32,366 nucleotides of DNA, taken from the NCBI GenBank assembly GCA_949288455.1, contig CASEKF010000060.1, positions 1 through 32,366 on the forward strand, read 5' to 3'. Positions 24,050 through 31,077 of the stretch are shown in pieces. How positions within the stretch are numbered: position 1 is the first letter of the stretch; each line of letters starts with the position of its first letter. The position numbers and the translations under genes were made by a program. This DNA comes from an uncultured bacterium. Its GTDB lineage: Bacteria; Vulcanimicrobiota; CADAWZ01. The notes beneath the pieces are model-generated. The model was not told the DNA's origin. It ran no database searches and saw nothing but the letters and a program-made list of their open reading frames with translations.

Positions 24050-25249
24050 TTATTTGCAAGAGCAAACGAGAGAAGCTTCTTTTTTCAAAATTTCCGCCTT
24101 ATCCGTTTTCTCCCAAGGCAAATTCAAATCGCTACGGCCAAAATGACCGTAAGCGGCCACTTGACGGTAAATCGGGCGACGAAGTTCCAAATGACTTATG
24201 ATCCATCCCGGGGTTAAATCGAAATGTTTTCTAACTAAGTCAAGAATTATATCTTCGTCTACATGAGCCGTATTAAAAGTGTCTACGGCTATGCTTACCG
24301 GTCTGGCCACTCCTATGGCGTAAGCTACCGCAACTTCGCATTTATCCGCAAGTCCTGCGGCGACAATATTTTTAGCTACGTATCTGGCGGCATAAGAAGC
24401 AGATCTATCGACTTTAGTCGGATCCTTGCCGGAAAATGCTCCTCCTCCATGACGACTCATGCCTCCGTAGGTATCGACGATTATTTTTCTTCCGGTTAAG
24501 CCGGTGTCCGCGATAGGGCCTCCTATTACGAATCTGCCCGTAGGATTAACGTAAATCTTCGTATTTGCGTCTATAAGTTCCTTTGGAATAACCTCGTTTA
24601 TTACTTTATCGATTACTCCTTCTCTTATTGTCTTTAAATCTACTCCGTCCTTATGATGAGTCGAAAGAACTATAGCGTCTATTCTTTCCGGTTTGCCGCA
24701 TACGTATTCGACGGTTACCTGAGCTTTGCCGTCGGGTCTGAGGAAAGGCAATACTCCGGATTTACGCGCGTATGAAAGTTTTTTGCATAACTTATGCGAC
24801 AGCTCTATAGGAAGAGGCATATACTCTTCAGTCTCGTCGCATGCATATCCGAACATCATACCTTGATCTCCGGCTCCAAGTTCTCCCGCAAGTTCTCCGT
24901 CTTTTTCTTCCAACGCTTTGTCTACTCCCAGAGCAATATCCGGAGACTGTTCGTCTATAGAAACTAAAACTCCGCAGGTATCGGCGTCAAAACCGACTTC
25001 AGACTCGGTATATCCAATCTCTCTGACGACGTTTCTTACGATTTTAGGTATATCGCAGTAACATTTAGTAGATATCTGGCCGCCGACATGAACGCAGCCG
25101 GTATGAACGAACGTTTCAACGGCGACTCTTCCCATAGGGTCGCGAGATAAAATATCGTCGAGTATAGCGTCTGAAATTTGATCCGCAACTTTATCCGGAT
25201 GACCTTCAGTTACAGATTCAGACGTAAATAAAAATCTTTTTCTTTCCAT
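24050..25249 (-). CDS. metK: S-adenosylmethionine synthetase (methionine adenosyltransferase)
   Basis: 399 aa from ATG at 25249. An ATG two codons earlier (25255) directly abuts the AGGAG ribosome binding site, whereas 25249 leaves six bases and starts [12 protein letters not shown], so 25249 is preferred. It makes SAM from methionine and ATP. Signature motifs are [12 protein letters not shown] near the start, [16 protein letters not shown] (ATP/methionine site) and the P-loop-like [17 protein letters not shown]. Length is normal. It stands alone between its own promoter and a strong terminator. I found no SAM riboswitch in the short leader. Confidence 0.98.
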   Translation of the reverse strand: MERKRFLFTSESVTEGHPDKVADQISDAILDDILSRDPMGRVAVETFVHTGCVHVGGQISTKCYCDIPKIVRNVVREIGYTESEVGFDADTCGVLVSIDEQSPDIALGVDKALEEKDGELAGELGAGDQGMMFGYACDETEEYMPLPIELSHKLCKKLSYARKSGVLPFLRPDGKAQVTVEYVCGKPERIDAIVLSTHHKDGVDLKTIREGVIDKVINEVIPKELIDANTKIYVNPTGRFVIGGPIADTGLTGRKIIVDTYGGMSRHGGGAFSGKDPTKVDRSASYAARYVAKNIVAAGLADKCEVAVAYAIGVARPVSIAVDTFNTAHVDEDIILDLVRKHFDLTPGWIISHLELRRPIYRQVAAYGHFGRSDLNLPWEKTDKAEILKKEASLVCSCK

Positions 25250-25328
25250 ATACATCTCCTTACGGCTATAAATATTCCGTTTAAATCTTCAAATTTTTAT
25301 CATAGAACCTAAAACAATCATAAAACAT

Positions 25329-25358
25329 ATTAAAATTTCATTTAAAATTCTATGTCAA
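25329..25358 (-). promoter_or_regulatory. Promoter of metK
   Basis: Consensus TTGACA (25358-25353 on the minus strand), 18-base spacer, TTTAAT (25334-25329). It predicts a leader of about 70 nt before metK. Confidence 0.55.
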
Positions 25359-25395
25359 TATTAAAAAACCTGCATATAAAAACATATGGCGCCGT

Positions 25396-26670
25396 TTACA
25401 AATCTACGGCTTCTTCTTTATTTCCAAATTCGGAATCGACGCTAGGTTTTGAAGGGGCCTCAAATTCTGAGGAAGTCTCTCCGGAAGACTCTTGCCGAGT
25501 TCCCGGTTCTTGAACTGGCGGAGCAGGCACCGGAGTTATATCTAAGGGCTGTTCGTCCGCTTTGGTTTCGGAAGAATTTTCATTCTTTTCGGAAGGCGGT
25601 TCCGCATGCGGAATAATTAGTTCTTCGCCGTCTTCCGCTTCCTCCGAAGACTTAATCGGCGTTTGAACTTCAGTCTGAGAAGACTGAGAACGATTAAATA
25701 TATCGTCGAAGCCTTTAAATCTTTCCATTTTTAAAATTCTGTTATTTCCCGTATCGGCAAGATAAACGTCTTCATCGGCGGTCACAAAAATTGACGACGG
25801 CGATTCAAAATTCATATTGGAAGACCCCTTATCGCCCCATTCGTATATATATTCGCCTCCTGAAGTATACTTTAAAACACGGCAATTAGCGGAATCTAAA
25901 ACGTAGACGAATTCTTGTTCGTCTTTCAGCAAAACAAACAAAGCGTTAGGATTTGAAAACTGATTTTTTTCAGTTCCTCTGGTTCCCCAACGAGTTATAT
26001 ACTGACCGTCCGAATTAAATTTTTGTATTCTGTAATTACCCGCGTCGGCAACGTAAATATTTCCTACGGAATCAACGGCGACGGCTTCCGGTCTGTTCAG
26101 CATTCCGGCTCCCGAACCGCGCTCTCCAAAAGCGAACATAAAACTGCCGTCTAAAGAAAATTTCTGTATTCTATCGTTGTTGGTATCGGCAACGTACAAA
26201 TAATTATTTTTATCGATGCATATTCCTCCCGGAAAAGCGAGCTGACCGGTATTCTGACCTAGAGAACCAATTTCCAGCAAAAATTTGCCCTCCGGCGAAA
26301 ATCTCTGAATTCTGTTATTTTTCACGTCAGTTACAAAAATATCGCCCTCTTTAGAAAGAGCTATGGAAGCCGGCATGTCAAATGCTCCTTCCGAGCTTCC
26401 CGCAGTTCCCCAAAGAGACAATAACTTCATTTCCGAGTCATATTTTTGAATTCTGTTATTCCCGGAGTCGGAAACATAAATATTTCCAACGCCGTCTATA
26501 GCGATTCCCCTGGGCAAGCTTAGCTGTCCCGGCTCAGCTCCGTGAACGCCGAAAGCAGTTCCGGAAGAAGGAGGCGAATCCTCGCCTGAATTAAGTATAA
26601 CATAGCCGATTCCGCCTATAGCGAAAATTACGACAACTACGATAAAAAGAATTACAAACTTTTTGGTCAT
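25396..26670 (-). CDS. Membrane-anchored NHL-repeat beta-propeller protein
   Basis: 424 aa. An uncleaved signal anchor (KKFVILFIVVVVIFAIGGIGYVIL) covers residues 3-27. Residues about 40-330 contain six NHL repeats with the pattern F..P.GIA.D..GNIYV.D..NNRIQKF, enough for one six-bladed propeller, predicted outside the membrane. The last ~95 residues are Pro/Glu/Ser-rich and low in complexity. NHL propellers bind proteins, carbohydrates or peptides; the ligand here is unknown. There is no good ribosome binding site. It is 139 bases downstream of the substrate-binding protein gene on the same strand and may share its transcript. Confidence 0.88.
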   Translation of the reverse strand: MTKKFVILFIVVVVIFAIGGIGYVILNSGEDSPPSSGTAFGVHGAEPGQLSLPRGIAIDGVGNIYVSDSGNNRIQKYDSEMKLLSLWGTAGSSEGAFDMPASIALSKEGDIFVTDVKNNRIQRFSPEGKFLLEIGSLGQNTGQLAFPGGICIDKNNYLYVADTNNDRIQKFSLDGSFMFAFGERGSGAGMLNRPEAVAVDSVGNIYVADAGNYRIQKFNSDGQYITRWGTRGTEKNQFSNPNALFVLLKDEQEFVYVLDSANCRVLKYTSGGEYIYEWGDKGSSNMNFESPSSIFVTADEDVYLADTGNNRILKMERFKGFDDIFNRSQSSQTEVQTPIKSSEEAEDGEELIIPHAEPPSEKNENSSETKADEQPLDITPVPAPPVQEPGTRQESSGETSSEFEAPSKPSVDSEFGNKEEAVDL

Positions 26671-26809
26671 ACATATTAGCGCTAAAAACTTTAAATCTAT
26701 ATTTGCCTAAAAACTTTATAGGTTAGCTTTAAAATCTAAAATCTTCAAACTTTTCGGCGAATATCGTTTTGCGGCGGCTTCCTCCATTCGTAATTAGTCT
26801 TATATTAAA

Positions 26810-28393
26810 CTAACTGCCAAGCCATAAGGCGCCAAAATTTACTATTCCATATGGACTGGACAAAAAATTGCAAACTCTTTCGGAATATATTATAACTTGA
26901 GCTTTGTAAAAAAGCGGGACGGCAGGCATATTTTTCAAAAGGATTTCATTAGCTTTAGCATAATAAGACGCTTTCGCTTTAGGTTTCGCAAGACGCCTGG
27001 AATTTTTTATAGCTTCGTCGAATTCGTCGATCCAAGAATAGGCTTCGGAAAAATTTCTAAAAATTCTAACAGGCCTTAAAAGAGAAAGAAATATATCCGA
27101 ATTTCCGGAAAAATCAAATTCGCCCCATAACGCAAGATCATAATTTCTAGCGTTCAAAGCTCGTTTATATTCGTCTAAAGGAAGTTTTCTAAGCTCCGAT
27201 TTTATTCCTCCGGCTCTTAAATAATTTTTGATTTTTTCCGCTACCAATTCGGGATTTATCGCATAAACGGCATGCTCTTCCGGATATATGATAACAAAAG
27301 ACCTATTTGGAGCTATTCTGCTTAAAAGATAAGTTATATCCGACATTAAGAAAGAATAACCTCTTTCTTCGTATCCTGCATGATAAGGAGCTAAAAAAGA
27401 GAACGCTTCTTCTGCGCCAAATGAAGAAACGAGATCTTCCCTATCGATTAAATAACTGACGGCTCTTCTGGCGGCCGGAGAAGAAAATTCTTTTTTATAA
27501 GGATTCAATAGCAGAAAACAAAAAATACCCGGCTGCGATTTTACAAATTCATATTTTTTGTCAATATTTGGAACTTTTATGTCTGCGCTTGCAATATTAA
27601 ATAAAATATCGGTATTGCCTCTGGCAAGCTGTCTCAATCCATAATCGGCCTGTTCGCAGTATTCAAAAATAATTCTATCGGGGAAAACTAATTCTCTGTA
27701 CCCTACGTTTCTGCTGGCAATAAAACGACCGGCAGACTGTCTCCATTCGGAAAACTCATACGGCCCCGTCCCTACCGGATTAGAAGCTAACTCGTCTCCA
27801 AATTTTTTAACGGCGTAGGGACTAACCATAAACGCGGCGGGAATGGCTAATTTTCTTAAAAAATCAGAATCAGGATATTTTAAAACTATTCTAACTTTAT
27901 ATTTTTCCGGAATATCCACTCTGGTTATAAAGTCTCCGTAACGTCCGAACAACCCCTTATAAACGTCGAAACTACCATATGAAGGCTTTGCGAACGGATG
28001 AGACGGATCCAGCTGACGATCAAAGTTAAATTTTACCGAACTTGAGGTAAAATCAGAACCATCATGAAACTTAACGCCTTTTTTTAAATAAAACGTCCAA
28101 GTTTTATAATCGGAAGTCATCCATTTTCTGGCTAAAGCCGGCTTAGGGCGCGAGGTTTTCTCATCGATGGCGACAAGTCCTTCAAATATAGCCGAACATA
28201 TCTGCGCGGAGCTAAAAGTATCTGCCGTGGCAGGATCAAACGAAGTTCCCCTATCCATGAAAGAACAAGTCATTACTCCGCCTCTGCGCGGAGCGGCTTC
28301 AATATCGCAAAACAGCGAAAGAAACGATATGACAGAGATAAATATCAACGAAAAAACATTTGCCCGGCTATAGAATTCATGAATTAGTTTCAT
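26810..28393 (-). CDS. Family 5 extracellular solute-binding protein (peptide/nickel ABC type), no transporter nearby
   Basis: 527 aa. N-terminal signal sequence (hydrophobic VFSLIFISVISFLSLFC, then EAAPRRGG), without a clean lipobox. The mature part carries SBP_bac_5 features: GTSFDPATADTFSSAQICSAIFEGLV, LARKWMTSDYKTWTFYLKKGVKFHDGSDFTS, NPVGTGPYEF, and a C-terminal KNMPAVPLFY. This family binds peptides, nickel or sugars for ABC importers, yet no permease or ATPase gene is near. The start overlaps the end of rpoZ by 17 bases and has no visible ribosome binding site, so translation is probably coupled to rpoZ. A later start would destroy the signal peptide. Confidence 0.9.
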   Translation of the reverse strand: MKLIHEFYSRANVFSLIFISVISFLSLFCDIEAAPRRGGVMTCSFMDRGTSFDPATADTFSSAQICSAIFEGLVAIDEKTSRPKPALARKWMTSDYKTWTFYLKKGVKFHDGSDFTSSSVKFNFDRQLDPSHPFAKPSYGSFDVYKGLFGRYGDFITRVDIPEKYKVRIVLKYPDSDFLRKLAIPAAFMVSPYAVKKFGDELASNPVGTGPYEFSEWRQSAGRFIASRNVGYRELVFPDRIIFEYCEQADYGLRQLARGNTDILFNIASADIKVPNIDKKYEFVKSQPGIFCFLLLNPYKKEFSSPAARRAVSYLIDREDLVSSFGAEEAFSFLAPYHAGYEERGYSFLMSDITYLLSRIAPNRSFVIIYPEEHAVYAINPELVAEKIKNYLRAGGIKSELRKLPLDEYKRALNARNYDLALWGEFDFSGNSDIFLSLLRPVRIFRNFSEAYSWIDEFDEAIKNSRRLAKPKAKASYYAKANEILLKNMPAVPLFYKAQVIIYSERVCNFLSSPYGIVNFGALWLGS

Positions 28394-28619
28394 CTGTTTT
28401 ATCGCTAGCGTCGCTGTTAATAGGCGATTTTCTGCGCATAACTATTTTACCCTCGGCAATTTCCTCCAAAGCTATGCCAACCGGTTTCAAATTTCCGACG
28501 TTTACTAAAGGCTCCCAGCCTTGATTCAATTCTCTTACTCTCTTAGAAACCATAGAAACGATGCTAAATTTACTGTCTACTTTTGTGAGAAGAAGTTCAA
28601 GATTAGGTTCAATCAACAT
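28377..28619 (-). CDS. rpoZ: RNA polymerase omega subunit
   Basis: 80 aa, normal for the family. Omega helps fold and hold the beta' subunit. The fingerprint is clear: VDSKFSIVSMVSKRVRELNQG and KPVGIALEEIAEGKIVMRR, followed by a short acidic, variable tail. AAGGAG is 12 bases before ATG. It lies 37 bases after gmk, in the common order remA-gmk-rpoZ, and overlaps the next gene by 17 bases. Confidence 0.95.
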   Translation of the reverse strand: MLIEPNLELLLTKVDSKFSIVSMVSKRVRELNQGWEPLVNVGNLKPVGIALEEIAEGKIVMRRKSPINSDASDKTDETNS

Positions 28620-28656
28620 AAATTAATACGACTCCTTATTTTTCTAAACGACACTT

Positions 28657-29259
28657 TTATTTATGCCAGTCATAGCGTTCTAAATTTTGCTTTTTGACAA
28701 GCAAGCTAAACGAATTAATAATAGAGTTAAAGTCATTGCAAGCCGTTTCTAAATCGTCGTTGATTATTAAATAATCGTATTTTTCGACGCATGAAAGTTC
28801 ATAATGAGCTACTTCAATCCTGGTTCGTATTTTTTCCTCAGATTCCGTCCCTCGTTTTCTCAGTCGTTCTTCCAACACGCCGAACGACTTGGGAGCTATA
28901 AATACGTAACAAGCTTCTATTCCGGCGTTTATAAGTTTGAGAGCTCCTTTAACGTCTATTTCAAGCAACGCGTCCTTCCCGGCGGCTATTTGGCTTTCGA
29001 CGTTAGCCTTTAACGTCCCGTAATATATGCCGTAAGTCTGCGTATATTCGAGAAATTCGCCGTTATCAATACGCCTGAGGAATTCGCTCTCAGTCATAAA
29101 AAAATAATTTACTCCGTCTCGCTCGCCTGTCCTAGGCTCTCTTGTAGTGGCTGAAACTGAAAGACGCAAATTATCGTTCTTTTTTAAAACTTTGCTTACG
29201 ATCGTACCTTTTCCTACTCCGGACGGACCTGAGACCACAAAAAAAATTCCTTTTTTCAT
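28657..29259 (-). CDS. gmk: Guanylate kinase
   Basis: 200 aa. Phosphorylates GMP to GDP with ATP. P-loop GPSGVGKGT (10-18), GMP-binding TTREPRTGERDGVNYFF and EFLEYTQTYGIYYGT, and DIDVKGAL-type segment (LLEIDVKGA) are all present. Its ATG shares four bases (ATGA) with the stop codon of remA, indicating translational coupling. Confidence 0.98.
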   Translation of the reverse strand: MKKGIFFVVSGPSGVGKGTIVSKVLKKNDNLRLSVSATTREPRTGERDGVNYFFMTESEFLRRIDNGEFLEYTQTYGIYYGTLKANVESQIAAGKDALLEIDVKGALKLINAGIEACYVFIAPKSFGVLEERLRKRGTESEEKIRTRIEVAHYELSCVEKYDYLIINDDLETACNDFNSIINSFSLLVKKQNLERYDWHK

Positions 29260-29516
29260 TCTTGAGTTTCCAAGACGCTTTCAATTAATTTATTTGTTTT
29301 TTCCGCTATAGTATCCGATAAATTAGAAGACGCTACTATCTGATTATTGGCCAACACGATTACCGAACGCGTCTTTCTGCCCGCGGTAGCGTCTATTAAG
29401 GAGCCGGAAGCCTTCGCATGCTTTAGCATCCTTTTAACAGGCGCGGAATCGGCTCCGACTACAGCCGCTATTTTTTCAGAATCGATATAATTGCCATAGC
29501 CTATACCTATCAGCAT
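29256..29516 (-). CDS. remA: RemA/DUF370-family regulatory protein
   Basis: 86 aa. The family core is present: LIGIGYGNYI at the start, ADSAPVKRMLKHAK, SLIDATAGRKTRSVIVL, and NQIVASSNLSDTIA. In Bacillus subtilis RemA binds DNA and activates biofilm matrix genes, but orthologues are widespread upstream of gmk in other phyla and their role is less clear. It has a GGAGG ribosome binding site. First gene of the remA-gmk-rpoZ operon. Confidence 0.93.
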   Translation of the reverse strand: MLIGIGYGNYIDSEKIAAVVGADSAPVKRMLKHAKASGSLIDATAGRKTRSVIVLANNQIVASSNLSDTIAEKTNKLIESVLETQE

Positions 29517-29595
29517 CTTTCCTCCAAATATGACTTAAGTCGTTTTGTTCATATATTTAACGAAAAAATAATGACTGTTATTTAGAATTTTAATA

Positions 29596-29625
29596 ATCAT
29601 ACTATATTACATCTACGAGAGTCAA
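29596..29625 (-). promoter_or_regulatory. Promoter of the remA-gmk-rpoZ operon
   Basis: Minus strand TTGACT (29625-29620), 18-base spacer, TATGAT (29601-29596). It lies in the gap between queA and remA and predicts a leader of about 70-75 nt. Confidence 0.6.
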
Positions 29626-29652
29626 GCAAGGTTTAACAATAGAATTTGCTGT

Positions 29653-30681
29653 TTATAAAATAACCATGGCGTCTCCGAAACTATACATTCTATACCGCTC
29701 TTTTATGGCGTTTTCGTAAGCTTTCATGACGTTATCTTTTCCGGCAAAAGCGCAGACCAGCATTATTAAAGTAGACTTCGGAAGATGAAAATTAGTGATT
29801 AAGCCTGAAACCACCTTAAATTTATAACCGGGATAAATAAACATATCGGACGATCCGCGCCGGATCTTGCATTTGCCGTCGCTTCCCCAGGCTGACTCAA
29901 GCGTCCTTACCGAAGTTGTGCCAACGGCAATTATTTTTCTCTTATCTTTTAAGGCGTCTTCTATTTTTTTTACGGAATCGGGCTCGATATGATAAAATTC
30001 AGCGTCCATCTTATGATCTTCTATGCGCTCGGCTTGTACCGGACGAAAAGTTCCCGGGCCTACGTGAAGAGTCACGAAAGCGCGATCTACTCCTTGCCGC
30101 TCAAGACCGGCGAGCAATTCTTCGGTAAAATGAAGCCCGGCCGTAGGAGCCGCCACGGAACCTTTCTCATTTCGATCTGAATAAATCGTCTGATATCTAT
30201 CCGGATTCATAAGACTTTTTTTTATATATGGAGGAAGAGGAACCTGTCCTTCTTTTTCTAAGGCGTCCCAAAAGTCTCCTTCAGTAGAAATATCGACAAA
30301 AACGAATCCTTCTTTGGTTTTCCGTTTAACTTTCACTTTCATAAGACCGTTCAAAGAGGTCAATTCAAAACCGGGCTTAACCCTCTTAGCCGGCTTCATA
30401 AGACACTGCCATTCTTTATCTCCAACGGCTCTTATCAGAAAAACCTCTACGGCGACTCCGTTATCTTTACGACATATCACTCTGGCTGGAATAACTCTGC
30501 TGTTATTCATAACTAAAAGAGAGCCTTCCGGGATAATTTGCTCAATTTCATAAAATTTTTTATGTGAAATCGCCCCGCTAATTCTATCCATAACAAGCAG
30601 CCTTGATTCGGAACGATTTTCAAGAGGAGTCTGCGCTATAAGATCTTCAGGAAGAAAATAATCGAAATCTTTAGTGAACAT
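29653..30681 (-). CDS. queA: S-adenosylmethionine:tRNA ribosyltransferase-isomerase
   Basis: 342 aa, the usual length. QueA transfers and isomerises the ribosyl group of SAM to 7-aminomethyl-7-deazaguanine in tRNA, giving epoxyqueuosine. Diagnostic parts are FDYFLPEDLIAQTPLENRSESRLLV at the start, VMNNSRVIPARV, VAAPTAGLHFTEELL, LHVGPGTFRPV and NFHLPKSTLIMLV near the end. No tgt, queC-F or queG is in the window. It lies downstream of tRNA-Pro on the same strand. A possible ribosome binding site AGAAGG is rather far (13 bases) from ATG. Confidence 0.97.
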   Translation of the reverse strand: MFTKDFDYFLPEDLIAQTPLENRSESRLLVMDRISGAISHKKFYEIEQIIPEGSLLVMNNSRVIPARVICRKDNGVAVEVFLIRAVGDKEWQCLMKPAKRVKPGFELTSLNGLMKVKVKRKTKEGFVFVDISTEGDFWDALEKEGQVPLPPYIKKSLMNPDRYQTIYSDRNEKGSVAAPTAGLHFTEELLAGLERQGVDRAFVTLHVGPGTFRPVQAERIEDHKMDAEFYHIEPDSVKKIEDALKDKRKIIAVGTTSVRTLESAWGSDGKCKIRRGSSDMFIYPGYKFKVVSGLITNFHLPKSTLIMLVCAFAGKDNVMKAYENAIKERYRMYSFGDAMVIL

Positions 30682-30746
30682 AATAACTTTTTAACCTTCT
30701 ATGACAAAAAAAGCACTCATACGACATATGAATGCTCAAAAAAAAA

Positions 30747-30820
30747 TCGGGACGAGAGGATTTGAACCTCCGGCCCCAGCGTCCCGAACGCTGTGCGCTA
30801 CCAAGCTGCGCTACGTCCCG
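30747..30820 (-). tRNA. tRNA-Pro (anticodon CGG)
   Basis: On the minus strand a full cloverleaf can be drawn. The acceptor stem is CGGGACG/CGTCCCG with discriminator A. The D arm is GCGC-AGCTTGGTA-GCGC. The anticodon stem is CAGCG/CGCTG with loop TTCGGGA, giving anticodon CGG for codon CCG. The T arm contains TTCAAAT. The 3' CCA is not encoded. The gene runs straight into seven or more T residues, which may end short transcripts before queA. Confidence 0.97.
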
Positions 30821-30844
30821 TATTCATCGCTTCCTGCGCTTCGT

Positions 30845-30873
30845 ATTTTATTACATATTAATGAAAATGTCAA
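30845..30873 (-). promoter_or_regulatory. Promoter of tRNA-Pro (and possibly queA)
   Basis: Minus strand TTGACA (30873-30868), exactly 17 bases, TAAAAT (30850-30845), about 25 bases ahead of the tRNA. Near-consensus and well placed. Confidence 0.8.
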
Positions 30874-30897
30874 GATATTTCAAGGAAAAAAACGGGC

Positions 30898-30976
30898 GTT
30901 TATAATTACGTTATAAAATAAACGCTGAGAATTTATCCGTTGAAAAATAAAATATAACAAAAGTTTATAATTACGT
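30898..30976. repeat. 14-bp direct repeat upstream of the DUF3300 gene
   Basis: GTTTATAATTACGT occurs at 30898-30911 and again, identical, at 30963-30976. The second copy extends to the palindrome TTACGTAA (30971-30978). The first copy sits inside a hairpin-forming inverted repeat GCGTTTAT/ATAAACGC (30896-30903/30918-30925). Both lie in the divergent region between the tRNA promoter and the DUF3300 gene, so they could be operator sites; this is inference. Confidence 0.5.
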
Positions 30977-31077
30977 AACATTTTAGCAATAATATTTAAT
31001 ATTGTTATAGTATTATTATAATAAGGTGCAAAGTAATAAGAATTATGAATAATAAAAGAGAGAAAGGAGGTAAAATA

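Noticed and set aside
25250-25395. SAM riboswitch upstream of metK
   Set aside because: The leader is only about 70 nt, AT-rich and lacks the paired elements of known SAM aptamers.
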